Below are positions 42,180 to 50,691 of a DNA stretch of 64,000 nucleotides, in pieces. The notes beneath the pieces are model-generated. The model saw only the letters and a list, made by a program, of their open reading frames with translations, searched no databases and was not told the DNA's origin. This DNA comes from Flammeovirgaceae bacterium (GTDB lineage: Bacteria; Bacteroidota; Bacteroidia; Cytophagales; Cyclobacteriaceae): the NCBI GenBank assembly GCA_015180985.1, contig CP054185.1, positions 434,001 through 498,000 on the forward strand. Reading direction: 5' to 3'. Each line of letters opens with the position of its first letter. Within the stretch, counting starts at the first letter, position 1. Made by a program: the position numbers and the translations under genes.

Positions 42180-43250
42180 ATGAATTCTTTCGGTACGCTC
42201 TTCCGCATCACCACGTTTGGCGAATCGCACGGCCCCGCCATTGGTGTGGTAATTGACGGCTGCCCGGCCGGATTGGGGATTGATGAGGATTTCATTCAAT
42301 CCGAACTTAACCGGAGAAAGCCGGGGCAATCAAAAATCACAACACAACGAAAGGAGGACGATTCATTTCAAATCCTATCAGGAGTATTTGAAGGAAAATC
42401 AACAGGTGCACCGATCACCCTGCTAATCGAAAATACCGATCAGCGCAGCAAAGACTACAGCCACCTGGAAAAAACTTTTCGCCCCTCGCATGCCGACTAC
42501 ACCTACCAAACCAAATACGGCCTGCGCGATTACCGGGGCGGTGGACGCAGCTCGGCCCGCGAAACAGCAGCACGGGTTGCTGCCGGGGCCATCGCTAAAC
42601 TGTTGCTCAACAAAGCCGGCATCGAAATACAGGCTTATGTTTCGCAGGTTGGCGAAATAAAAGCGCCCCCTTACACCCAACTTGATTTATCGGATACCGA
42701 AAGCAATATTGTGCGCTGTCCCGATCCGGCTACAGCCGAAAACATGATTGCCCTCATTGACCGGGTGCGGCTTGACCGTGATACAATTGGTGGCATTGTT
42801 ACCTGTGTAATTAAAAACACTCCGGTAGGATTGGGCGAACCGGTGTTCGATAAACTGCATGCGCAACTGGGCAAGGCTATGCTAAGCATTAATGCCGTGA
42901 AAGGTTTTGAATATGGCAGCGGATTTGACGGAGTAACCCTTCGCGGCTCACAGCACAACGATGAATTTGTGAATGACAAAGGAACCATCCGAACGAAAAC
43001 CAACCACTCGGGCGGCATCCAGGGGGGCATCAGCAATGGCGAAGATATTTACTTTAACGTGGCGTTTAAACCGGTAGCCACCATCATGCAGGATCAGCAA
43101 TCCGTAGATTCGGAAGGAAATGAGGTTACAGTTTCCGGTAAAGGCCGGCACGATCCATGCGTAGTGCCCCGTGCCGTACCGATAGTTGAAGCCATGGCCG
43201 CGTTGGTACTGGCCGATTTCCTGCTCCTTTCAAAACTTTCAAAAATCTAA
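42180..43250 (+). CDS. aroC: Chorismate synthase
   Basis: FMN-dependent last step of the shikimate pathway, 356 residues. Starts [20 protein letters not shown] (signature 1), then [14 protein letters not shown] with [22 protein letters not shown] (signature 2), and [18 protein letters not shown] with [17 protein letters not shown] (signature 3). Complete. Directly followed, without a gap, by the TPM-domain gene. Confidence 0.97.
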   Translation: MNSFGTLFRITTFGESHGPAIGVVIDGCPAGLGIDEDFIQSELNRRKPGQSKITTQRKEDDSFQILSGVFEGKSTGAPITLLIENTDQRSKDYSHLEKTFRPSHADYTYQTKYGLRDYRGGGRSSARETAARVAAGAIAKLLLNKAGIEIQAYVSQVGEIKAPPYTQLDLSDTESNIVRCPDPATAENMIALIDRVRLDRDTIGGIVTCVIKNTPVGLGEPVFDKLHAQLGKAMLSINAVKGFEYGSGFDGVTLRGSQHNDEFVNDKGTIRTKTNHSGGIQGGISNGEDIYFNVAFKPVATIMQDQQSVDSEGNEVTVSGKGRHDPCVVPRAVPIVEAMAALVLADFLLLSKLSKI

Positions 43251-44654
43251 ATGAAAAAAATAGTTACGCTTTGCGTTGTAGCCGCACTTGCCATTGCCGG
43301 TTATGCCCAAACCTATACTGTTGAAACCGTACCCAACACCAAACTGGTTAACAACAGCTACGTGAGCGATCCGGCTCGTATCCTCCATGACACCACGGTT
43401 GCACGCATTAACCAACTGCTTACCAACCTGGAAAAAAGTGCAACCGCCCAGGTAGCCGTAGTCATGCTTCCTTCCATTGGCAGTGACGAGCATGTTGATT
43501 TTGCCCAGCGGTTATTTCGGCATTGGGGCATCGGGCAGGCCAGCAACGACAACGGGTTATTGATTCTCTTCATCCTCGACCAGCGCACCATCCGCTTTCA
43601 TACCGGCTATGGTGTTGAGGGCATTTTAACCGATGCCACCTGCAAGCGCATTCAGCAACGACACATGGTGCCCCACTTTAAAAATGGCGATTACAACACG
43701 GGCATGCTGCGTGGTATTGAAGCTACTGTAACTATTTTGCAACAACCCGAAGCGATTGAAGAAATCACGGCACAAAATGATGCTGTTGCCGGAATTGGCG
43801 GCCTGTACTTTTTTCTGGGCGGAATTTATGGAATCATTTTAATTATCGTTGTAATCAGTAGGTTGATTAAAAGTTCATCACGGTCAACCGACCGGTTTAG
43901 GCTGTCGTGGAAGCGGTGGTTTTTGTATTACGCGTTGGTGCCCGGTTTATATGTTATCATCACCACCGTGCTTGAACCTCCGTTTTTTGTTTTCATTGCG
44001 GGGTTTTACATCCTGATGGTTACTCTTTTTATTGAGCGCTATTTCAGGGCCATGCGGGTTTCTGAATCTATATTGAAGGAACTGGGCCAACAGGATGCCT
44101 ACAATTTTCTTAACCGGCAGAAATCGTATTGGATAAGCGCTTTGGTGGTGGCCTTTATCCCGATGATTTTTATTTACCTGAACTGGCGTAAGAAAAAAAA
44201 TTATTACCGGAACCGTCCGCTGATCTGCAAAAAATGCCAGTCAACCATGCGGAAATTATCGGAGGCAGAAGAAGATGAATTTATGCACACGGGCCAGATT
44301 GCCGAAGAAAAAGCAGGCACGGTTGATCATGACGTATGGCAGTGCGCAGCCTGCGGCTCCACTGAGTCGCTGCGTTACCCAAACGCCACTACAAAGTTTA
44401 CCCATTGCCCGAAGTGCAACTTTTTAACATATTACTTTGGTGCCAGGCGAACCATTCAAAGCGCCACCTACACCGCTGCCGGCTACGGTGAAGAGGAGCG
44501 CACGTGCCTGCACTGCGGCCATCACCACATCGATAAGTACATCATTCCCATGCTGGTTGCTTCCTCTTCCGGCAGCAGTTCATCCTCCAGCAGCAGTGGC
44601 GGAAGCTGGGGCGGAGGCAGCTCGGGTGGTGGCGGTGCCAGCAGCAGTTGGTAA
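43251..44654 (+). CDS. TPM-domain envelope protein with C-terminal zinc-finger-like Cys pairs
   Basis: 467 residues: signal peptide (MKKIVTLCVVAALAIAGYAQ), TPM domain (about 25-170; ARINQLLTNLEKSATAQVAVVML, DNGLLILFI, GYGVEGILTD), then three membrane helices, then a cytoplasmic region with CKKC, CAAC, CPKC and CLHC pairs that could bind two zinc ions, and a Ser/Gly tail ending GGASSSW. TPM proteins have been linked to photosystem repair and to bacterial phosphatase-like activity, but no function is assigned here. The zinc-finger part is an unusual addition. The ATG follows the aroC stop directly. Confidence 0.82.
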   Translation: MKKIVTLCVVAALAIAGYAQTYTVETVPNTKLVNNSYVSDPARILHDTTVARINQLLTNLEKSATAQVAVVMLPSIGSDEHVDFAQRLFRHWGIGQASNDNGLLILFILDQRTIRFHTGYGVEGILTDATCKRIQQRHMVPHFKNGDYNTGMLRGIEATVTILQQPEAIEEITAQNDAVAGIGGLYFFLGGIYGIILIIVVISRLIKSSSRSTDRFRLSWKRWFLYYALVPGLYVIITTVLEPPFFVFIAGFYILMVTLFIERYFRAMRVSESILKELGQQDAYNFLNRQKSYWISALVVAFIPMIFIYLNWRKKKNYYRNRPLICKKCQSTMRKLSEAEEDEFMHTGQIAEEKAGTVDHDVWQCAACGSTESLRYPNATTKFTHCPKCNFLTYYFGARRTIQSATYTAAGYGEEERTCLHCGHHHIDKYIIPMLVASSSGSSSSSSSSGGSWGGGSSGGGGASSSW

Positions 44655-44709
44655 GGTTTACATTTGATTGTGTGCCGCTTCTTTGACAAATACTCTTATT
44701 TTTAAGGGT

Positions 44710-45990
44710 ATGAAGTTTCCGAAACTTCCCCTCTACGGAAAAATTCTTATCGGCATGGCACTGGGCATGATCTGGGGCCTGAGTGCCACGAGCCTGGGGC
44801 TTGCGGAATTTACAGCCTTATGGATAAAGCCATGGGGAACCATTTTTATCAACTGCCTCAAACTCATTGCCATCCCACTCATCATCTTCTCCCTCATTGA
44901 CGGCATCTCCAACCTTTCGGATGTATCCAAACTATCGCGCATTGGCGGCCGAACCATAGGCCTTTACCTGGCTACAACCGTTCTCGCTGTAACCATCGGG
45001 CTGGTGTTGGTTAACATTATTCAACCGGGAAAATTTTTAACGCCAGAAAAACGAGAAGAACTCAGTAAAGCGTATGCCTCCGATATCGGTAACCGGATTT
45101 TCTCTGCGCATGATTTGAAAGAAGAAGGCCCGCTGCAGATACTTGTTGATATTGTGCCTGACAACATTTTTGGTGCGGTATCGAACAACACCAACATGCT
45201 GCAGGTTATCTTCTTCGCTATCCTGTTTGGTATCGCCATGATTCTGGCCAAGCCCGATAAGATCAAACCGGTAAAGTCCTTTTTTGAGGGCAGCAATGAA
45301 GTGATCCTGAAAATTGTGGATCTGATTATGCGTTTCGCACCGGTTGGTGTATTTGCCTTGCTCGCCAGTCTGAATATTGATTTACAACTCATAAAGGCGC
45401 TGGGGGTGTATAGCCTGAATGTAATACTGGGCCTGGCAGTGATGGTTTTCATTACCTATCCGCTCATCCTGAAAATTTTTACCAACATGCCGTACCTGCG
45501 GTTTATCAGGGGTATTTTTCCCGCCCAGGTTCTTGCATTCTCCACCAGTTCGAGTGCAGCCACTTTGCCGGTAACCATCGATTGTGCCGAAAAGCGGCTT
45601 GGCATCTCCGATGAAGTTTCCAGTTTTGTTTTGCCGCTCGGTGCCACCATTAACATGGATGGTACCAGTATTCACCAGGGCGTGTCGGCTGTATTTATTG
45701 CGCAGGCCTTTGGGCTTGATTTAACCCTGGGCCAGCAGTTAACCATCCTGATGACGGCTGTACTCTCTTCCATTGGTGCCGCGGCCGTGCCTGGCGCTGG
45801 CATTATTATGCTGATTATTGTATTGGAAGCCGTAGGCCTTGACCCCACCGGCCTGGCCCTCATCCTGGCTGTTGACAGACCCCTGGATATGTTGCGCACC
45901 GTAGTTAACATCACCGGAGACTCCACGGTGGCCACCGTTATTGCCGGGGCTGAAGGCGAATTGAAACCGGATATTTCAGGTACTAAATAA
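44710..45990 (+). CDS. Dicarboxylate/amino-acid:cation symporter, copy 1 (GltP/DAACS family)
   Basis: 426-residue polytopic membrane transporter of the glutamate/aspartate (GltPh) fold. The first hairpin-loop serine motif FSTSSSAATLPVT, the GATINMDGTSIHQGVSAVFIAQ segment and the C-terminal RPLDMLRTVVNITGDS with its aspartate are all present. The ATG at 44710 is used; earlier in-frame residues lack family match. Substrate could be glutamate, aspartate or C4-dicarboxylates, with Na+ or H+. A paralogue follows 66 bases downstream. Confidence 0.93.
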   Translation: MKFPKLPLYGKILIGMALGMIWGLSATSLGLAEFTALWIKPWGTIFINCLKLIAIPLIIFSLIDGISNLSDVSKLSRIGGRTIGLYLATTVLAVTIGLVLVNIIQPGKFLTPEKREELSKAYASDIGNRIFSAHDLKEEGPLQILVDIVPDNIFGAVSNNTNMLQVIFFAILFGIAMILAKPDKIKPVKSFFEGSNEVILKIVDLIMRFAPVGVFALLASLNIDLQLIKALGVYSLNVILGLAVMVFITYPLILKIFTNMPYLRFIRGIFPAQVLAFSTSSSAATLPVTIDCAEKRLGISDEVSSFVLPLGATINMDGTSIHQGVSAVFIAQAFGLDLTLGQQLTILMTAVLSSIGAAAVPGAGIIMLIIVLEAVGLDPTGLALILAVDRPLDMLRTVVNITGDSTVATVIAGAEGELKPDISGTK

Positions 45991-46056
45991 ATCTGTTGAC
46001 CGGTAGCTTGTTTGGCCAATCAAACCCATAAATTGCGGGGATAGGGTTTTTGCTTT

Positions 46057-47355
46057 ATGAAAAAATTTCCGCTGCACATCCGCATTTTTATCGGCATGTT
46101 TCTGGGTATTGTGCTGGGCACCATCGCCATCTTCTTTAACCTGGGCCCGTTTATCACCGACTGGGTAAAGCCGTTCGGAACCATCTTCATCAACCTGCTC
46201 AAGCTTATTGCTATCCCGCTTATCCTGGTTTCGCTGATCAGCGGCATATCAAACCTGAAAGATATTTCTAAACTCTCCCGCATCGGTGGCAAAACCATGG
46301 GCCTGTATCTCATTACCACTGTTCTTGCCATCACAATTGGTTTACTTACAGTGAACACCATCAAGCCTGGCAACTTTCTGTCGAAGGAAAAACAGGTTGA
46401 ACTTTCAGGCGAATATGCGCAGGATGCTAACCTGAAAGTTTCTGATGCGCAGAAACTGAAAGAGTCGGGGCCCCTGCAGGTGATTGTTGATATTGTACCC
46501 GATAACATTTTCGGTGCGGCCGCTTCAAACCGCAACATGCTTCAGGTTATCTTCTTTGCCATCCTGTTCGGCATTGCGCTGATTATGGCACCCGAACAAA
46601 AAGGTTTACCCGTAAAAGGTTTTTTTGACGGCACCAATGAAGTAATATTAAAAATTGTAGACATGGTAATGCAATACGCACCTATTGGCGTATTGGCCTT
46701 GCTGGCTTCATTAATGGTGGATGTTGCCGGTAACAATCCGAAACAAGCCCTTGAATTGTTTAGCGCACTGGGCGTTTACGCTTTTACCGTGCTGCTCAGT
46801 TTAGCTCTGATGGTGGCAGTTGTTTATCCGTTGTTTATGCGGCTTTTTACACACATTAAATACAAAACTTTTCAGAAAGGAATTTTGCCGGCCCAGATTA
46901 TGGCCTTCTCCACCAGCTCAAGTGCAGCTACACTGCCGGTAACCATGGAGTGTGCCGAAAAGAACCTCGGCATCAAAGATGAAATAACCAGCTTTGTGCT
47001 TCCGCTTGGTGCTACCATTAACATGGACGGCACCAGCATTCACCAGGCCGTATCGGCTGTGTTTATTGCCCAGGCGTTCGGACATGATTTAACCATGGTT
47101 GACCAGTTAATTATTGTGCTTACTGCAACGTTGTCCTCTATCGGGGCAGCGGCCGTACCCAGTGCCGGGCTGATTACCCTGGTTATCGTACTGGGAGCAA
47201 TTGGCGTATCCCCCGAAGGACTTGCGCTGATAATTGCTATTGACCGTCCTTTGGACATGTGCCGCACCATTGTAAACATCACAGGCGATGCGGTTGTGGC
47301 GAGCATTGTGGCAACTACAGAAGATGGCTTTCGAAAAGAGGCTGCGGTGAACTAA
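46057..47355 (+). CDS. Dicarboxylate/amino-acid:cation symporter, copy 2 (GltP/DAACS family)
   Basis: 432 residues, the tandem paralogue of the preceding gene, with the same motifs: FSTSSSAATLPVT, GATINMDGTSIHQAVSAVFIAQ and RPLDMCRTIVNITGDA. Both copies share PFGTIFIN or PWGTIFIN and LKLIAIPLI near the N-terminus. It carries a short insertion (VAGNNPKQALELF) before the middle helices that copy 1 lacks. Both copies appear intact, so they likely differ in substrate or expression. Confidence 0.93.
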   Translation: MKKFPLHIRIFIGMFLGIVLGTIAIFFNLGPFITDWVKPFGTIFINLLKLIAIPLILVSLISGISNLKDISKLSRIGGKTMGLYLITTVLAITIGLLTVNTIKPGNFLSKEKQVELSGEYAQDANLKVSDAQKLKESGPLQVIVDIVPDNIFGAAASNRNMLQVIFFAILFGIALIMAPEQKGLPVKGFFDGTNEVILKIVDMVMQYAPIGVLALLASLMVDVAGNNPKQALELFSALGVYAFTVLLSLALMVAVVYPLFMRLFTHIKYKTFQKGILPAQIMAFSTSSSAATLPVTMECAEKNLGIKDEITSFVLPLGATINMDGTSIHQAVSAVFIAQAFGHDLTMVDQLIIVLTATLSSIGAAAVPSAGLITLVIVLGAIGVSPEGLALIIAIDRPLDMCRTIVNITGDAVVASIVATTEDGFRKEAAVN

Positions 47356-47360
47356 ATTTG
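47353..47360 (+). promoter_or_regulatory. -7 promoter element of the nfu gene
   Basis: TAAATTTG, a perfect TAnnTTTG, overlapping the stop codon of the second symporter and 32 bases before the nfu ATG. Confidence 0.45.
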
Positions 47361-47392
47361 CCCGTAACTGTTTAACCTGCTAAATACCAGCC

Positions 47393-47962
47393 ATGACCGC
47401 CCAAAAGCATATTCACATTTACCTCGAATCGAACCCTAACCCCAATTCACTAAAATTTGTGGTGAACGAAATGCTGGTGCCTGATGGTATGAGTTTCGAT
47501 TTCCCCAATCGCGAAAGCGCTGCCAATGCGCCCCTGGCCCAGGAACTTTTTGATTATGCATTTGTTGACCGGGTGTTTTACATGAGCAACTTCGTTACGG
47601 TTACAAAAAAAGAGGGCATTGAGTGGATAGAAATTCAGGATAAGATCAAAAATCACATCAAACATTTCCTGGAATCCGGCCGGTTTATCATTGAGGTAAA
47701 TCAGGAAGAGCCAACTTCGTCCGAAGAAGAAACCGAAACGGTAAAGAAAATCAAGACGATTCTGGAAGAATACATCCGCCCGGCTGTTGAACAGGACGGA
47801 GGCGCTATTACCTATCATTCGTTTACTGATGGCGTAGTGAAAGTAAAATTGCAGGGCTCCTGCAGCGGTTGTCCTTCATCCATGATTACGCTTAAATCCG
47901 GCATAGAAAACCTCTTCACCCGCATGATGCCCGGTGAAGTAAAAGCAGTTGAGGCCTTTTGA
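47393..47962 (+). CDS. Nfu-family iron-sulfur cluster scaffold/carrier
   Basis: 189-residue protein with the two-domain Nfu layout. The N-terminal Nfu_N domain carries ESNPNPNSLKFVVN; after an acidic linker, the C-terminal NifU-like domain has EYIRPAVEQDGGAITY and the cluster-binding CSGCPSS pair. It would deliver Fe-S clusters to client proteins in the cytoplasm. No other Isc/Suf genes are nearby. Confidence 0.93.
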   Translation: MTAQKHIHIYLESNPNPNSLKFVVNEMLVPDGMSFDFPNRESAANAPLAQELFDYAFVDRVFYMSNFVTVTKKEGIEWIEIQDKIKNHIKHFLESGRFIIEVNQEEPTSSEEETETVKKIKTILEEYIRPAVEQDGGAITYHSFTDGVVKVKLQGSCSGCPSSMITLKSGIENLFTRMMPGEVKAVEAF

Positions 47963-48020
47963 ACAGCGTAATACCCGAACAAAACTTTACAATGGCCCAA
48001 AGGAATTCCTAACTTTAGGG

Positions 48021-48911
48021 ATGCTGCGAATATTGGTGTTGAGTTTAGTGGCCATTCAGGCAATTTTTGCATTAACACCCCCCTCAATCCCCCCTCGAGG
48101 GGGGAAGAAAGATGGGAGTTTTTTCTCCACGAGTGTTACCATCATGTCGTGGAATATCCGGTATGACAACCCCAACGATGGCGTAAATGCGTGGCCGAAC
48201 CGCATACAGAAAGTGGCCGGAGTTATCCAGAAATATAATCCAGATATTATTGGCGTGCAGGAAGCATTGCACCATCAAATTCAGGATTTACTGAAAGTGT
48301 TGCCTGAGTACTCGTATGTGGGTGTGGGGCGCGATGATGGAAAAGAAAAGGGCGAATACAGTGCCATTCTTTACCGCAACAGCCGGTTTGGGGTGGTGCG
48401 TTCAAAAACCATCTGGCTTTCTCTATCGGGCGAGCCAGGCTCCATTGGGTGGGATGCGGCCATTACCCGTATTGCTACCTGGGCCTGGTTGTACGACAAA
48501 GAACTGAAACAGGAATTTGTGGTTGCCAACACCCACTTTGATCACATTGGCAAACAGGCACGCATAGGAAGTGCCCATTACCTTTCTGGATATTTTTCTG
48601 GGATGATGTTCAAAGAAAGCCGGCCTTTATTGCTTACGGGTGATTTTAACTGTGAACGCTCGGAAGAAACCTACACCCACCTGTTGAAAATTGCCAATGG
48701 TTTAACCGATACCAAACCCGCCAACGATGCCACCGGCACCTACTGTGGTTTTGAAGTAGGCGCTATGGAATGCAAAGCCATTGATTATATTTTTTATTCG
48801 GCTGAATGGATACTGCGCAACTACAGGGTAATTCAAGATAATGATGGTAAATACTACCCTTCTGACCACTTGCCGGTATTGGCGGAGTTTGAGCTGAGCA
48901 GCGCTAAGTAA
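48021..48911 (+). CDS. Secreted endonuclease/exonuclease/phosphatase-fold hydrolase
   Basis: 296 residues. Signal peptide MLRILVLSLVAIQAIFA, then a repeat-derived linker, then the EEP domain: MSWNIRYDNPNDG, VQEAL, VVANTHFDHIG, LLTGDFNCE, CKAIDYIF and the catalytic SDHLPV. Family members hydrolyse phosphodiesters of nucleic acids, lipids or sugars; substrate not determinable. The ATG at 48021 is chosen as it starts the signal peptide; an earlier in-frame TTG lies within nfu. The linker after the signal peptide is encoded by a hairpin repeat (48075-48108). Confidence 0.88.
   Translation: MLRILVLSLVAIQAIFALTPPSIPPRGGKKDGSFFSTSVTIMSWNIRYDNPNDGVNAWPNRIQKVAGVIQKYNPDIIGVQEALHHQIQDLLKVLPEYSYVGVGRDDGKEKGEYSAILYRNSRFGVVRSKTIWLSLSGEPGSIGWDAAITRIATWAWLYDKELKQEFVVANTHFDHIGKQARIGSAHYLSGYFSGMMFKESRPLLLTGDFNCERSEETYTHLLKIANGLTDTKPANDATGTYCGFEVGAMECKAIDYIFYSAEWILRNYRVIQDNDGKYYPSDHLPVLAEFELSSAK
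48075..48108 (+). repeat. C-rich/G-rich hairpin repeat inside the EEP hydrolase gene
   Basis: Two C-runs (48078-48083 region and CCCCCCTC) pair with GAGGGGGG around a central TCGA. It encodes the Pro/Gly-rich stretch TPPSIPPRGGKK right after the signal peptide and keeps the reading frame. Confidence 0.7.
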
Positions 48912-48960
48912 TTCTTTTTTGAATGAACCAGCAATGGATGATTAAAAAAGTGGCATGACC

Positions 48961-49410
48961 TTAATGATCATAACTGATTACCCTTGAAATCTTCCAGGTG
49001 CCCTTGTCTTTCTTCCACACGTGGACAAACTTAAATGTTCCGCAATCTTCCCTGCCCTTCTCAACATGGCAAAACCGGTGTGATGCAATCTGCACGGCTC
49101 CGAAATCGCCAATCGGATAAACTTCCATACTGCCGGATACAAGGGTACGCGTAAGCCCGAGTTTGCGTTCGCAATTTTCTTTTATGGCATTAATTGTATG
49201 TAAGTAATCTGTTAACCCACCTTTATCATGGTAAAACTCCAGATCCTCCGTGAACATGGAACCAAATGTCTTAATATCGCACCTGTTAAAGGCGGTAAAA
49301 ACAATGCTGTCAAGAACACTAATTTCTTTATAAAGTTCATCGGGTTGCTGTGCAGATGCCGTTACAGAAATTACTAAACCAACCAGCGCAACGTAACATA
49401 AACCTTTCAT
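48961..49410 (-). CDS. Exported SnoaL-like/DUF4440 protein
   Basis: 149 residues: signal peptide MKGLCYVALVGLVISVTASAQ, then one cone-shaped NTF2-like domain with SIVFTAFNRCDIKTFGSMF, EDLEFYHDKGG, a central helix, HRFCHVEKG and the ending FKFVHVWKKDKGTWKISRV usual for DUF4440. Such proteins bind small hydrophobic ligands or act as simple enzymes; no substrate is known. It stands alone on the minus strand after the convergent EEP gene. Confidence 0.85.
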   Translation of the reverse strand: MKGLCYVALVGLVISVTASAQQPDELYKEISVLDSIVFTAFNRCDIKTFGSMFTEDLEFYHDKGGLTDYLHTINAIKENCERKLGLTRTLVSGSMEVYPIGDFGAVQIASHRFCHVEKGREDCGTFKFVHVWKKDKGTWKISRVISYDH

Positions 49411-49573
49411 AAGCAGTGTTAATTATTTCTGCATGCTAATCGTTAAAAATTGTGCCACACACTAAACATCCTCTTAATTAGTCCCTTTCACAATTGACAA
49501 ATCTTGTTTTGTACAAAAGCGAACAGTGCTGTTCAAAAATCCGTCATCCCAATCAATTGGGAAAAACAACTGG

Positions 49574-49673
49574 CCCCTCATTCCCCTCCCTGGGGGCAAA
49601 GGAGATGTCAGCTGTAGATGACGGGGGCGAATCACTATTAACTACTTAACCCCAAACGCGTCTGCATCGCGCA
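49574..49673. repeat. Direct repeat unit 1: hairpin repeat plus copy of the nitrilase 3' end
   Basis: Starts CCCCTCATTCCCC, has a GGGGG arm, a GATGTCAGC segment and a GGGGGCGA box, and ends in sequence matching the last dozen codons of the nitrilase gene on the minus strand. It aligns along most of its length with unit 2 at 49722-49831. Together with unit 2 it explains most of the gene-free stretch 49411-49799; the rest (49411-49573) shows nothing I can name. Confidence 0.75.
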
Positions 49674-49683
49674 AGGATGGCAT
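49642..49683 (-). pseudogene. Duplicated 3' tail of the nitrilase gene
   Basis: Reads MPSLRDADAFGVK then stop. The intact nitrilase gene ends FPAWRDADAFEVK then stop, and the DNA around both stops is nearly identical. Upstream of the matching codons homology stops, so this is a fragment. Confidence 0.7.
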
Positions 49684-49721
49684 GGGTAAATAAAATTCAA
49701 AATTCAGGTAAGCGGCTCTCC

Positions 49722-49831
49722 CCCCTCATTCCCCATCTCTATTCATAGAGAGGGGGGATGTCGGCCGAAGGACGACTGGGGGTGAGTCCACCCTATTAAC
49801 TACTTGACCTCAAACGCGTCTGCATCGCGCC
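49722..49831. repeat. Direct repeat unit 2: hairpin repeat overlapping the nitrilase 3' end
   Basis: CCCCTCATTCCCCATCTCT pairs partly with AGAGAGGGGGG, then GATGTCGGCCGAAGGAC and CTGGGGGTGAG, then the stop and last codons of the nitrilase gene (49800-49831). The GCCGAAGGAC and GGGGGTGAG parts recur in other copies (32710, 36421). Confidence 0.75.
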
Positions 49832-50672
49832 AGGCAGGGAATTTTTCGCGGTAGGCTGTTAGTGTTTCGGCATCGAGTTCAATGGTTATAACCCTTTCGT
49901 TATCCGCTTCAAAAAACAGTGTCTCCCCTTTCGGGGAATACACAGCTGAGTGCCCGTTGTAGGGTATGCCGTTGCCGTCATTGCCTGTGCGGTTTACGCC
50001 CACCGTGTAACAGAGGTTTTCAATAGCGCGGGCTTTGAGCAGTGTATCCCATGCCTCTATTCTTGCTGATGGCCAATTGGCTACATAAACAAGCGCGTCA
50101 TAGTCCATGCGGCCTGTTGCTTTATTATAGCCGTTGCGGCTCCACACCGGAAAGCGCAAATCATAGCATACCAGCGGGCAAATGCGCCAGCCTTTCCACT
50201 CGCCTGTTAATCGGGTTTCGCCCGAAGCATAGGTTGCATGCTCTTCGGCCATCCGAAAGAGATGGCGCTTGTCGTATGTTTTAAAATTTCCGCTGGGCTC
50301 CATCCACAGCAGGCGATTATAGTACCGGTTGTTTTCCTTAACAATAAAACTACCCAGCATCAACGCCTGCGTTTGCGCGGCCATCTGTTTCATCCACTTA
50401 AATGTGGTCATGTTCATGGGCTCAGCCAGCCTTGCTGCATTCATGGTAAACCCGGTGGAAAACATTTCGGGCAGCACAATCACATCGGTGTTCTGCCCGA
50501 TAGTCCAGATCTTTTCCTCAAACATGGAGAGGTTGGAGGCAATTTCTTCCCAATAGAGATTCGACTGGATTAGGGTAATTTTCAGCTTGTGGTTCAATGT
50601 GAAGAATTTAACACTTGTTGCTGTTAGATTTACGATTGTAGCATTACCGCTATAGCAATCAAAAATCGTCAA
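49800..50672 (-). CDS. Nitrilase-superfamily amidohydrolase (omega-amidase-like)
   Basis: Carbon-nitrogen hydrolase related to YafV/omega-amidase. The Glu-Lys-Cys triad is visible: E in VIVLPEMFSTGFT, K in TYDKRHLFRM and C in CPLVCYDLRFPVW. Omega-amidases hydrolyse 2-oxoglutaramate or 2-oxosuccinamate made by glutamine-type transaminases; the transaminase gene is 19 bases upstream. The ATG at 50672 gives 290 residues, but conserved sequence begins near LKITLIQSNLYW, so a TTG at 50597 (265 residues) may be the real start; the upstream DNA is an ATTGATG-type repeat. Confidence 0.85.
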   Translation of the reverse strand: MTIFDCYSGNATIVNLTATSVKFFTLNHKLKITLIQSNLYWEEIASNLSMFEEKIWTIGQNTDVIVLPEMFSTGFTMNAARLAEPMNMTTFKWMKQMAAQTQALMLGSFIVKENNRYYNRLLWMEPSGNFKTYDKRHLFRMAEEHATYASGETRLTGEWKGWRICPLVCYDLRFPVWSRNGYNKATGRMDYDALVYVANWPSARIEAWDTLLKARAIENLCYTVGVNRTGNDGNGIPYNGHSAVYSPKGETLFFEADNERVITIELDAETLTAYREKFPAWRDADAFEVK

Positions 50673-50691
50673 TCATCAATCATCAATCAAC

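Noticed and set aside
50661-50691. ATTGATG-type short repeat upstream of the nitrilase gene
   Set aside because: Only three or four short units; noted because it makes the upstream ATG doubtful, but too small to be called an element.
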